Made by a program: the position numbers and the translations under genes
The notes under the pieces: generated by a model
What the model saw: only the letters and a program-made list of their open reading frames with translations
Told to the model about the DNA's origin: nothing
The model's database searches: none
Shown here: in pieces, positions 8,434 through 16,585 of the stretch
Layout of the letters: each line of letters opens with the position of its first letter
How positions within the stretch are numbered: the stretch's first letter is position 1
NCBI RefSeq assembly: GCF_018304965.1
Contig: NZ_JAGQED010000001.1
Location: 526,768-590,767, forward strand
Origin: Collimonas antrihumi
GTDB taxonomy: Bacteria > Pseudomonadota > Gammaproteobacteria > Burkholderiales > Burkholderiaceae_D
Reading direction: 5' to 3'
DNA: 64,000 nt

Positions 8434-9489
8434 ATGAAGCAAACAATAACCTTGGCGGCGATGGCTGCCACGCTGGCCGGCGGCGCTCATGCGCAGTCGG
8501 GCGTCACCGTTTTCGGCGTGATAGATACCGGAATCGAAGTAGTCGACAATGCGCCGGACGCCAATGGCAACGCCGCCAGCCTCGCCCACCTCAAATCCGG
8601 CAATCTATGGGGTTCGCGCTGGGGTCTGCGGGGCAGGGAGGATCTGGGTGGCGGCCTTGGCGCCATCTATCATCTGGAAGGCGGGTTCGCCTCCGATACC
8701 GGCGCTGCAGGCCAGGGCGGGCGCTTGTTCGGCCGTAGCGCTTATGCAGGCCTTGGCGGCCAATCCAATCGCGTGACTGTCGGGCGCCAGAATAATAGTT
8801 TATATGACGTGATGTATTTCCACGATCCCCTCGGCATGGCGACCTATTCCACGCTGACACATGATCCGGTGCTGGCCGGACGTGCCGATAACGCTATCAA
8901 GTACACGGGACAATTCAAGGAAGTGATGGTGACGGGCCTTTACAGCTTCGGTCATGACAGCACCGTGAAAGATGGCGGAGAAATAGCTGGCGCACCTAAA
9001 GTCGGGCGCGAGTTGAGCGGCGGGTTGAGATATACGCCTGGCGCGCTGAACTTTGGCCTGGCTTTCGATCAGCGCCACGGCACTTCGCATGCCTCTCAAA
9101 ATGAAACTGAACAACGCATTGCAGCCGGCATCAGCTACAGCATGGGGGCGGTCAAGACCTACCTCGGTTATCGCTGGCTGAAATCCGATGCGGCTGACAG
9201 CTCCGGCGGTTCCAGCTTTTATTGGGGTGGCTTGAGCTATCAGGCAACGCCAGCATTTTCATTGACGGGAATGACTGCCTATACCGACACCAGGGGAAGC
9301 GATGCCGATCCACTTACTTTCGTGCTATTGGGGTCTTACGATCTGTCCAAGCGCAGCAGTTTGTATCTGCTGACTTCTTATGCACGCAATGCGGGGGAGT
9401 CGAATATGGGTGTCAACGGCATTAGCAACCAAATCGTGGCGGGCAACAACCAGACAGGGGTGATAGCGGGGATTCTTCACACATTCTAA
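8434..9489 (+). CDS. Outer membrane porin, OmpC-like, Burkholderia type
   Basis: 351 residues. Signal peptide 1-20 with an AHA-Q cleavage site, then SGVTVFGVIDTGIEVV, the opening strand of trimeric betaproteobacterial general porins. The LWGSRWGLRGREDLGGGLGAIYHLEGGF stretch, seen in several pieces, is the family hallmark. The protein ends in Phe (ILHTF), the C-terminal aromatic needed for BAM-dependent assembly. It allows diffusion of small solutes across the outer membrane. Its divergence from a GntR regulator suggests substrate-controlled expression, possibly of an organic acid; that is inference. Confidence 0.9.
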   Translation: MKQTITLAAMAATLAGGAHAQSGVTVFGVIDTGIEVVDNAPDANGNAASLAHLKSGNLWGSRWGLRGREDLGGGLGAIYHLEGGFASDTGAAGQGGRLFGRSAYAGLGGQSNRVTVGRQNNSLYDVMYFHDPLGMATYSTLTHDPVLAGRADNAIKYTGQFKEVMVTGLYSFGHDSTVKDGGEIAGAPKVGRELSGGLRYTPGALNFGLAFDQRHGTSHASQNETEQRIAAGISYSMGAVKTYLGYRWLKSDAADSSGGSSFYWGGLSYQATPAFSLTGMTAYTDTRGSDADPLTFVLLGSYDLSKRSSLYLLTSYARNAGESNMGVNGISNQIVAGNNQTGVIAGILHTF

Positions 9490-9521
9490 ACCTGCCAACC
9501 GCGCCGGACCGGAGCCAGCTA

Positions 9522-10181
9522 CTATCTGGTTCCATCCGGCGTCGCCGCCTCATATTCCTTGATGGCTTCAACACTGATATGCAGCGTCACCGCATCGCTG
9601 ACAAAGGGCACGTAGCGTGCAAGCTTGTAATCGCTGCGTAAAATCTTGGCGGAGCCGTTAGCGCCGCAAGCCTGTTTGCCGTAAGCGAGCATGAAGCGAC
9701 AATTGAAATGGCTGATTTCCAGTGTTACCGGATGCGTGATGCCCTTGATAGTCAGGTCGCCGTCGACTTGCGTAAGCCGCTTTTCTTCAAAATGCAGGCT
9801 GGAGGATTTGAAACTGATCTTCGGGTAGTTGGCAGCGTCGAAAAAATCGCCGGAGCGCATTATCTGGTTGAAACTGTCGCTGCCGGTACTGACCGATGCC
9901 GCATCGATTTCGATGTCGATACTGCCGCTATGCGTGTCCTGGTCAATTTCAATCGAGCCGGTGGTGGTGTCAAAGCGGCTGCGTTGCTTCGATAAACCCC
10001 AATGGTTGTATTCGAAATACGAAAAAGTGTGCTCTGGATCAATCAGATAACGGTCGGCGGCGAAACATGCGCTGCTATCGAGCACCAGCAATAACAGTAA
10101 AGAGCGCAGCAGGGCGCTTTTTTTAGGCAACCGCTTCTGCAGGGCTGTTTTCTGGCTGTCGCTGGTTTGCATGATGGCCAT
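9522..10181 (-). CDS. YceI-family periplasmic protein
   Basis: 219 residues with a long charged N-terminus followed by a hydrophobic stretch (LLRSLLLLLVLDSSACFAA) that reads as a signal peptide ending near residue 42. The mature part opens DRYLIDPEHTFSYFEYNHWG and shows the lipocalin-like YceI features (FDTTTGSIEID, DLTIKGITHPVTLEI). The family binds isoprenoid lipids in the periplasm. The N-terminal extension is longer than usual, and an ATG at 10172 is an alternative start. It is convergent with the porin gene. The physiological ligand is not known. Confidence 0.85.
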   Translation of the reverse strand: MAIMQTSDSQKTALQKRLPKKSALLRSLLLLLVLDSSACFAADRYLIDPEHTFSYFEYNHWGLSKQRSRFDTTTGSIEIDQDTHSGSIDIEIDAASVSTGSDSFNQIMRSGDFFDAANYPKISFKSSSLHFEEKRLTQVDGDLTIKGITHPVTLEISHFNCRFMLAYGKQACGANGSAKILRSDYKLARYVPFVSDAVTLHISVEAIKEYEAATPDGTR

Positions 10182-10364
10182 GGTGACGTACCGCCTTCGA
10201 TTTTCGGATCTCTACCAAGTCCTTAACGATACAGATAGTACATATATTCCGATGCGGAAGCATATAAAATAGTTCTTTCGCAGCAACGCACAAAATCCGT
10301 TGTCTGTATTCATCGTCTGTATCCGGGATTAATCGTAGCAACTCAAAACGGAGCGTCTTCCATC

Positions 10365-11081
10365 ATGTACGAGCTGTATATCGCCAACAAAAATTATTCA
10401 TCATGGTCTTTGCGGCCGTGGATCCTGATGCGTCAACTCGGGTTGACGTTTAACGAACACATTGTGCCTTTTACGGACGGTCCGCCAGGATCCAACTGGG
10501 ATACGTTCCGCAGTTTTTCACCGACCGGCAAGGTGCCGGCGTTGATACACGACAGTACTTCGCTGTGGGATTCGCTTGGGATTGTCGAGTATCTGGCCGA
10601 ACGCCATGACGGCGTCTGGCCGAACGACCCGCAAGCCAGGGCCTGGGCGCGCTGCGCTGCTGCCGAGATGCATTCCGGCTTTGGCGCCTTGCGGCAGCAT
10701 TGCACCATGAATTGCGGCATCCGGGTGCGGCTTGAGCATGTGTCTGAAGCGCTCCAGGGCGACATTGCCCGGCTCGATGAATTGTGGAATGAAGGCCTGG
10801 CACGTTTTGGCGGACCTTTCCTGGGCGGGGCAAACTTCAGCGCCGTTGATGCGTTTTTTGCACCGGTGGCTTTCCGCGTACAAACCTACGGCCTCAAATT
10901 GAGCCCGGCGGCGCAAGCCTATGTGGCGCGATTGCTGGATTTGCCAGCCATGCGGGAGTGGCTGGCCGATGCGCTGGCGGAAACCTGGCGCGAACCTGGC
11001 CATGAAGCTGAAGCCATGGAGGCGGGTACACTGTTGGAAGATTTGCGTAGCGCGCCATCCCGTAGCGCGCCATCCAAGTGA
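10365..11081 (+). CDS. Glutathione S-transferase family protein
   Basis: 238 residues. Thioredoxin-fold N-terminal domain (MYELYIANKNYSSWSLRPWI; SPTGKVPAL with the cis-Pro of the glutathione site) and all-helical C-terminal domain (about 90-220). The SSWSLRPW segment places the likely catalytic Ser early, as in the zeta/YfcF-like cytosolic GSTs. It probably conjugates or isomerises small electrophiles; the substrate cannot be predicted. The tail contains an imperfect repeat (SAPSRSAPSK) from a duplicated 13-bp stretch. It stands alone, just before an inverted-repeat element. Confidence 0.87.
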   Translation: MYELYIANKNYSSWSLRPWILMRQLGLTFNEHIVPFTDGPPGSNWDTFRSFSPTGKVPALIHDSTSLWDSLGIVEYLAERHDGVWPNDPQARAWARCAAAEMHSGFGALRQHCTMNCGIRVRLEHVSEALQGDIARLDELWNEGLARFGGPFLGGANFSAVDAFFAPVAFRVQTYGLKLSPAAQAYVARLLDLPAMREWLADALAETWREPGHEAEAMEAGTLLEDLRSAPSRSAPSK

Positions 11082-11123
11082 AACGGAAGCGTGTAGCGTG
11101 CCATAATATCGGCCATGTTTATC

Positions 11124-11391
11124 AGAACTCATTTAACCAATATCCGTGAGTGCGAACGCGGCTATTTGGGAGGTAGTGCAAGGCGCGTCGGGCAGCCAAG
11201 GGTAGTTCCCTTGGCAAGCGGCGCAACGCAGCAATACGCCCAAATAGCCCGTTCCCGAAGGGTTCTTGCCAGGAGAGGCGCTGGCCGCGTTGTGCTCCTT
11301 GCCAATAGCATCGCTATTGGACGCGTCGCACGCCTTGCCAGCGCCTCTCCTGGCAAGAACGCATCTCACGGATATTGGTTAAATGAGTTCT
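11124..11391. repeat. 268-bp nested inverted-repeat element (MITE-like)
   Basis: The outer arms are perfect 27-bp inverted repeats at 11124-11150 and 11365-11391. Inside are two further long hairpins: 11160-11170 pairs with 11239-11249, enclosing the smaller stem 11195-11215; and 11262-11285 pairs perfectly over 24 bp with 11337-11360, enclosing the stem 11302-11320. No coding frame is credible inside. The form (terminal repeats, no transposase, structured core) suggests a non-autonomous element or dispersed repeat. No clear target duplication is seen. The right arm contains the start codon of arfB. Confidence 0.85.
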
Positions 11392-11820
11392 AGTAACGAT
11401 GACAAACTGCTCCGTATCACCGACTCACTCGCCATTGCGCTGAGTGAGGTTGAGATAAGCGCCGTCCGCGCCCAGGGCCCGGGCGGCCAGAACGTCAACA
11501 AAGTCTCGTCGGCGATACATCTGCGGTTTGACATCGGCGCATCGTCGCTATCGGATTTTTACAAGGAAAAGCTGCTGGCGTTGAACGACCAGCGCATTAC
11601 CAAAGACGGGGTGTTGATCCTCAAGGCGCAACAATCACGCAGTCAGGAAAAGAACAAGGGCGAAGCCTTGCTGCGCTTGCAGGAATTATTGTTGAGCGTT
11701 ACCGTGATTCCCAAGAAGCGGCGGCCAACGGCGCCTAGCCGGAGCGCAAAATTAAAGCGAGTCGATAGCAAGACCCGGCGCGGCAAAGACAAAGCCATGC
11801 GCGGCAAGGTCATTGTCTGA
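11383..11820 (+). CDS. arfB: Alternative ribosome-rescue factor ArfB (peptidyl-tRNA hydrolase)
   Basis: 145 residues. The release-factor catalytic motif GPGGQ sits in RAQGPGGQNVNKVSSAIHLRF, diagnostic of ArfB/YaeJ/ICT1, and the lysine/arginine-rich C-terminal tail (KKRRPTAPSRSAKLKRVDSKTRRGK) is the part that enters the empty mRNA channel of stalled ribosomes. It frees nascent peptides from non-stop complexes. The N-terminus is about ten residues longer than E. coli ArfB, and those extra codons, including the ATG, come from the right arm of the 268-bp inverted-repeat element. No good Shine-Dalgarno is visible. Confidence 0.9.
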   Translation: MSSSNDDKLLRITDSLAIALSEVEISAVRAQGPGGQNVNKVSSAIHLRFDIGASSLSDFYKEKLLALNDQRITKDGVLILKAQQSRSQEKNKGEALLRLQELLLSVTVIPKKRRPTAPSRSAKLKRVDSKTRRGKDKAMRGKVIV

Positions 11821-11859
11821 AACAGCCGGCGATCCGGATAGGTGTGTCCTACGCCAGGG

Positions 11860-12996
11860 TCACGCAGGGACCAGTCGCAAGCGCGTGATTTCCGACGGCG
11901 CGAACAAGCGTTTTGGCGGTCCCCAATAACCGGTACCGCGGCTGGTATACACCCATAAATTGCGCAAGCGACGCAGGCCGGCCGTATACGGTTGCTGCAA
12001 TGGCACGAAAAAATTCCAGGGAAAGAATTGACCGCCGTGCGTATGGCCGGATAGCTGCAGGTCGAAACCGGCGTCGGCCGCGGCCGCGGCCGAGCGCGGT
12101 TGATGCGCGAGCAGCAGTTTCAACGCTACGTGCTGCGGACCGCCGGCCAGTGCTGCATGCGGATCGCTGCGCTGGGCTTCGTCAAAATGATGGGCGCTAT
12201 AGTCGGTGACGCCGGCCACCAGCAGTGACGTACCTTGATGGTCGATGACTACGTGCTGATTCATGAGCACGGTTAATCCGAGTCTGCGCACTTCTGCTAC
12301 CCATTCCGGCGCATTCGAATAATATTCGTGATTGCCGGTCACGAAATAAGCGCCGTGACGGGAACGCAGCTTGGCCAGTGGCGCAGTGTGTGCCGCCAGC
12401 TGCTGCACGCTGCCGTCGACCAGATCGCCGGTGACCGCGATCAAGTCGGGTTCAAGGGTGTTGACCTTGTTGACGATAGCATCCAGATAGTTGCGCTTGA
12501 TGGTCGGGCCGACATGGATGTCGCTGATCTGCACGATGCTGTAGCCGTGCAGGGCAGCGGGCAAGCCGCTGATAGGAACATCGACGTTGACCACCGCAGC
12601 CAGGCGGCGTGCATTGAAAAAGCCTATGACGGTCGTCACGGCGGTCAGCAGCAACACCGCCACCGCGCTCCAGAATGCGAATTGATCTTGGTTCAGCGCG
12701 AACCAAGGCGACAGCCACAGGCACAACTCACGCAACAGAGTTGTCAGCAACAGCGATGAAAATACCCCCATGGCCAGCATGCCGGCCCAAGCCAGGCGAT
12801 CAGACAGAGGCTGGCGCTGGACGACACGAGCCAGCAGGGCGGCAGGGATCAGCAAGAACGACAGCAGCAGCCAGCTGCCTAGCAGGATTGACAAGAATGG
12901 GATGACCGACAGCACCGGCATCAGGAGCCAACCGATAAGCGCATGCAATACGCCCAGCAAAAACAGAACAACCATGATGGCAAAGCGCGAGGGCAT
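11860..12996 (-). CDS. Membrane-anchored calcineurin-like metallophosphoesterase
   Basis: 378 residues. About four N-terminal transmembrane helices (residues 5-145) are followed by a YkuE/YaeI-type phosphoesterase domain. The metal-binding motifs are all present: SDIHVG (D-x-H), GDLVDG (GDxxD), GNHEYY (GNHE), and SGHTHGGQFFPW (GHTHGGQ). Related enzymes hydrolyse phosphodiesters in envelope lipids (UDP-2,3-diacylglucosamine-like) or nucleotides. LpxH proper is encoded elsewhere in this window, so a distinct substrate is likely. Convergent with arfB. Confidence 0.87.
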   Translation of the reverse strand: MPSRFAIMVVLFLLGVLHALIGWLLMPVLSVIPFLSILLGSWLLLSFLLIPAALLARVVQRQPLSDRLAWAGMLAMGVFSSLLLTTLLRELCLWLSPWFALNQDQFAFWSAVAVLLLTAVTTVIGFFNARRLAAVVNVDVPISGLPAALHGYSIVQISDIHVGPTIKRNYLDAIVNKVNTLEPDLIAVTGDLVDGSVQQLAAHTAPLAKLRSRHGAYFVTGNHEYYSNAPEWVAEVRRLGLTVLMNQHVVIDHQGTSLLVAGVTDYSAHHFDEAQRSDPHAALAGGPQHVALKLLLAHQPRSAAAAADAGFDLQLSGHTHGGQFFPWNFFVPLQQPYTAGLRRLRNLWVYTSRGTGYWGPPKRLFAPSEITRLRLVPA

Positions 12997-13226
12997 GAGG
13001 ATACCTGTGAGGATAGTGAGTCAAGTAAATGAATGAAGCGCCATGAGCTGTCTTGTGGAGGCGCTTTTTACCCATATCAGGGCGCAGATGCCAGCTTCAA
13101 TAGCCGCGCGCTCACATAAGACATGCAATGGCGTGTGGTGTATTGAGGAAACTACGGGCTTATTCAAATATAATCAGGTGGTTTTTATTTGACTCTCTTC
13201 CAACATCAGGTGCTTTCCCGCAAGTT

Positions 13227-15569
13227 ATGGCTCTTCCGAAGCGAAATAATGTAATTTCCCGCCTGTTCCGCGGTTTGTGTCTTTACCTGGGGTGCCTGCT
13301 GTTGAGCCTGGCGCATGTGGGGCCGCTGTCTGCGTCGACCTTGGCCGCACCGGAAGCAGCTGTCGATGTCAAAAGCGCAAATTCGACCCGGCCGCGTATC
13401 GGCCTGGTGCTGTCCGGCGGCGGCGCGCGCGGCTACGCTCATCTGGGCGTATTGCAAGCGCTGGAAAAAATGCACATTCCTATCGATTATGTTGCGGCAA
13501 CCAGCATGGGAGCGGTGGTCGGCGGTTTGTACGCGAGCGGGCTGTCGGTGGCGGAGTTGGACCGCATCCTGACCGAAACCAACTTGAGCGATATCGCCTT
13601 CGACCGCAATGACCGGGCGGATCTGCCGCAATCTCAGCGTGAGGACGATTTCCAATACCCGATCGGCTTGTCGGCCGGTTACGGTGATGGCAAGCTGAAA
13701 CTGCCTTCCGGTCTGGTACAGGGCAATAATCTGCTGCTGCTATTGCAAAACTGGACTCCGCAATTGCCTGCAAATATTTCTTTTGACAAGTTGCCGACAC
13801 CTTTCCGTGCAGTGGCAACCGATCTGGGCAGCGGCGCCGAGGTGATTCTGAGCCACGGCTCGCTGCCGCGCGCGATTCGCGCCAGCATGGCGGTGCCAGG
13901 GCTGTTCGCGCCGCTCAAGCTGGATGGCAGGACTTTGGTGGATGGCGGCCTGGTGCGCAACTTGCCGGTATCGCTGGCCCGCAGCATGGGCGCCGACATC
14001 ATCATCGCGGTCAATATCGCAACCGATTTGGCGGACCCGTCCACCCTCGAATCGCCCACCGCGGTGGCGCAACAGATGGTGACGATCCTGATTCACCAAA
14101 ACGTCAAGCAACAGATCGACTCGCTCAAGAAAGACGACATATTGATAGAGCCGGAGTTGGGCGACCTGTCATTTGCCGATTTCTCCCGCGGCAAGGACGG
14201 CGTCAAAGCTGGCTACGAGGCAGCGGAGCGCCAGCGCGCCAAACTCGCAGCGCTGGCGTTGCCGCCGCAGCAGTGGAAAGACTATCTGGCTGCGCGTAGC
14301 GGCGGCCCGGTGCTGGCGCAGGAAACCCACATTGATGCCATTGAAATCAAGAGCAACGGCCGGGTGCCGGCAGCGGTAGTGCGCCGCGCGCTGGACGTCA
14401 AGGAAGGCGACTTCTACAACCCGGTTGCACTGAATAAAGATGTGGCGCGCCTGGCGACCAACGGCGACTTCAAAAGCGTGACGCAGGAACTGGTGACGGA
14501 GAATGGCCGCAATGTGCTGAAGGTCGATGCAGACGATAAATCGTGGGGGCCGCACTTCCTGTTGTTCGGCCTGGGCGTGTCGAATAATTTCGATGGTCGC
14601 GGCGACTTCAATTTGCAAATCGGCCATCGCTTGCCGTGGATTACCGAAAGCGGCCTGGAATGGCGCAACGATGTGGTGCTGGGTAGTAATCAAGCGAGCT
14701 TGCATACCGAATTGCGGCAGCCGATCTGGGGCCAGGTCGGGTTATATGTGGCGCCCTACGCAGAATTCGGGCGTCGCCATTTTGACATCTACTCCGACGA
14801 CAGCGCCACTTCGAACACGGTTCCGGTTACCGCCTATCGGCTCGATACCACCAAGGTCGGCGTTGATATGGGGATACCGATTGGCCGGCTCGGCGAGTTT
14901 CGAATGGGGGTCAACTATCAATGGCTGGTGGCCAAGCCTTCGTACAATATTCCCATCGGTGATCAGGGGGCGGATGGAATATTTCAGTCATTCCGCATAA
15001 AGCAACCGGCATTTCGTGCCCAGCTCACCATCGATCAACTCGATGACCCATTGTTCCCGCGCAAAGGTTATTATCTTTCCGCCATCAGCAACATCGGCTT
15101 TGGCGGCGCCGCCAACAGTTATAGCGACTATCAAGGCAAGGCGCTGTGGTCGGTCAGCCGCGGCAATAATACGCTTAACCTGGCGCTGGAAGCGGCAGGC
15201 ACCTATGGCAATGAGTCAAATGATGTCAGCGGCAACGGCGGCCTTGGATTTACTCTGGGGGGGTTCCAGCACTTGTCTGCCTACGCGCCGGATCAGTTTA
15301 CCGGCAACTATCTGCTGTATGGCCGCCTGACTTATCTCCGTGACATGCCGTGGCTGAATTTGCCCGGATTACGCAATACGGTGCTGGGCACCAGCCTGGA
15401 AGCCGGCGACGTCTGGCAGACCCGCACTGCCTTTGGCACCGGGCCATACAAGAAAAGCGCCAGCATGTTTTTAGGCGGGAGCAGCTTCCTTGGCCCTCTG
15501 TACTTCGGCCTGGCGCTTGCGCCGCGCGGGGTCTGGAACGTGTATTTGCAACTGGGCCGGGTATTTTAA
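13227..15569 (+). CDS. Patatin-like phospholipase with POTRA and outer-membrane beta-barrel (type Vd, PlpD-like)
   Basis: 780 residues from the ATG at 13227, chosen because it is followed directly by a signal peptide (residues about 12-37, ending LSAS); an in-frame ATG at 13128 adds 33 residues. The patatin domain (about 57-260) has the oxyanion loop SGGGARGYAHLG, the nucleophile loop AATSMGAVVGG (first Gly of GxSxG is Ala) and the DGG of the Ser-Asp dyad. A POTRA-like segment (about 370-440) and a 16-strand surface-antigen barrel ending in F complete a type Vd autotransporter. It probably acts as a surface or secreted lipase. Confidence 0.88.
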   Translation: MALPKRNNVISRLFRGLCLYLGCLLLSLAHVGPLSASTLAAPEAAVDVKSANSTRPRIGLVLSGGGARGYAHLGVLQALEKMHIPIDYVAATSMGAVVGGLYASGLSVAELDRILTETNLSDIAFDRNDRADLPQSQREDDFQYPIGLSAGYGDGKLKLPSGLVQGNNLLLLLQNWTPQLPANISFDKLPTPFRAVATDLGSGAEVILSHGSLPRAIRASMAVPGLFAPLKLDGRTLVDGGLVRNLPVSLARSMGADIIIAVNIATDLADPSTLESPTAVAQQMVTILIHQNVKQQIDSLKKDDILIEPELGDLSFADFSRGKDGVKAGYEAAERQRAKLAALALPPQQWKDYLAARSGGPVLAQETHIDAIEIKSNGRVPAAVVRRALDVKEGDFYNPVALNKDVARLATNGDFKSVTQELVTENGRNVLKVDADDKSWGPHFLLFGLGVSNNFDGRGDFNLQIGHRLPWITESGLEWRNDVVLGSNQASLHTELRQPIWGQVGLYVAPYAEFGRRHFDIYSDDSATSNTVPVTAYRLDTTKVGVDMGIPIGRLGEFRMGVNYQWLVAKPSYNIPIGDQGADGIFQSFRIKQPAFRAQLTIDQLDDPLFPRKGYYLSAISNIGFGGAANSYSDYQGKALWSVSRGNNTLNLALEAAGTYGNESNDVSGNGGLGFTLGGFQHLSAYAPDQFTGNYLLYGRLTYLRDMPWLNLPGLRNTVLGTSLEAGDVWQTRTAFGTGPYKKSASMFLGGSSFLGPLYFGLALAPRGVWNVYLQLGRVF

Positions 15570-15695
15570 AATGACCGGTGCGGATAGTGCGCTATAGGTG
15601 TCAAGTTATAAGTCTTAAGTCTTAAGGGCAGCTCGAATAATACTGTTGCGTCTCGGCGACCCCGTCTCGGCGACCCCAGCTCGGCGCCCCCGTCC

Positions 15696-15756
15696 TTCCC
15701 GCGAACGCGGGAATCTATTTTAAATCAGCAAACTGGATCCCCGCGTTCGCGGGGAT
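15696..15756. repeat. Paired palindromes, REP-like dispersed repeat
   Basis: Two GC-rich palindromes, 15696-15713 (arms TTCCCGCG/CGCGGGAA) and 15737-15756 (arms ATCCCCGCG/CGCGGGGAT), face each other 23 bp apart between the convergent patatin and hydrolase genes. This is the common proteobacterial repeat built on GTCATTCCCGCG-type palindromes. The strong stems may also act as a bidirectional terminator. A short GTCTCGGCGACCCC duplication lies just before. Confidence 0.8.
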
Positions 15757-15778
15757 GACGGAGTTTTTAGAGGTCGCC

Positions 15779-16585
15779 TTAAGCCTTGTCGGCACCGCGT
15801 ACCCGTCGTGGAGGCACCGGCGGGTAGCCGAAAAATTCCAGCACGCTGTTGACCACTTGTTCCCGGTCATTGTCGACGCAAATCATGTGGTAACTGTTTT
15901 CCAGCATCACCACGCGTGCATCCGGCAATGTCGCTTGCAGGAATTCGGCCGATTTCAGGCTGGTCAGTTCATCTTCCCGCGCATGCACAATCAGGGTCGG
16001 GCAGGCAATCCTGTGGGCTTCGGCCAGCACTTTTTTGCGTAAACGGTCGACCTGGCGTATGCAAGCCAGCGGAACCCAGCGATAGTGAAAATTATCGCCG
16101 CGCGCGAATTTGGCCTTGACGATGGCGCGCACCGTGGCATTCTTGATGCCGAACGGTTCGTCTTCTTCAACCTTCATCCTGTTTGCCATGCCGGGAATCC
16201 AGTACACCAGATGCCGCAGCTGGCGATACCAGGGCGTGGACCAGCCATCGATAAAGACCGGCGGCGCCAAGGTCACCAATTTGCCTTTGTCTTTACTATG
16301 CTGCACGCGCTCGCATAATGCCAGCGCTAGCAACGAGCCCAGGCACATGCCCATCACATGGAAAGTGTCGTACTGCGGCGCCAGTTCACGGTAGCTGGCG
16401 GTGACGCTGTCCAGCCAGTCCTCGTAGCTTACCTCCACCAGATCCTCAGGCTGGCCGCCGTGGCCGGGCAGGGTAACCGCGTGGGTTTCCACGCCGGCAC
16501 GCTGTAGCACTTTGTGCATCGAGCCGAGATCGAATTGGGTACCGCCCAGGCCGTGAATCAGCAAGGCGCCGGTACGAACACTCAT
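15779..16585 (-). CDS. Alpha/beta hydrolase with a cysteine nucleophile position
   Basis: 268 residues of serine-aminopeptidase/monoacylglycerol-lipase-like alpha/beta hydrolase. Visible elements: oxyanion HGLGG (about 11-15), LPGHGG, the acid region HAREDEL and catalytic His in NSYHM. The nucleophile elbow reads GMCLGS, that is G-x-C-x-G instead of G-x-S-x-G. It could be a Cys-dependent hydrolase, as dienelactone hydrolase is, or a non-hydrolytic relative. The start overlaps the stop of the MASE1/PAS gene by four bases (ATGA), so the two are translated together. Substrate unknown. Confidence 0.82.
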   Translation of the reverse strand: MSVRTGALLIHGLGGTQFDLGSMHKVLQRAGVETHAVTLPGHGGQPEDLVEVSYEDWLDSVTASYRELAPQYDTFHVMGMCLGSLLALALCERVQHSKDKGKLVTLAPPVFIDGWSTPWYRQLRHLVYWIPGMANRMKVEEDEPFGIKNATVRAIVKAKFARGDNFHYRWVPLACIRQVDRLRKKVLAEAHRIACPTLIVHAREDELTSLKSAEFLQATLPDARVVMLENSYHMICVDNDREQVVNSVLEFFGYPPVPPRRVRGADKA

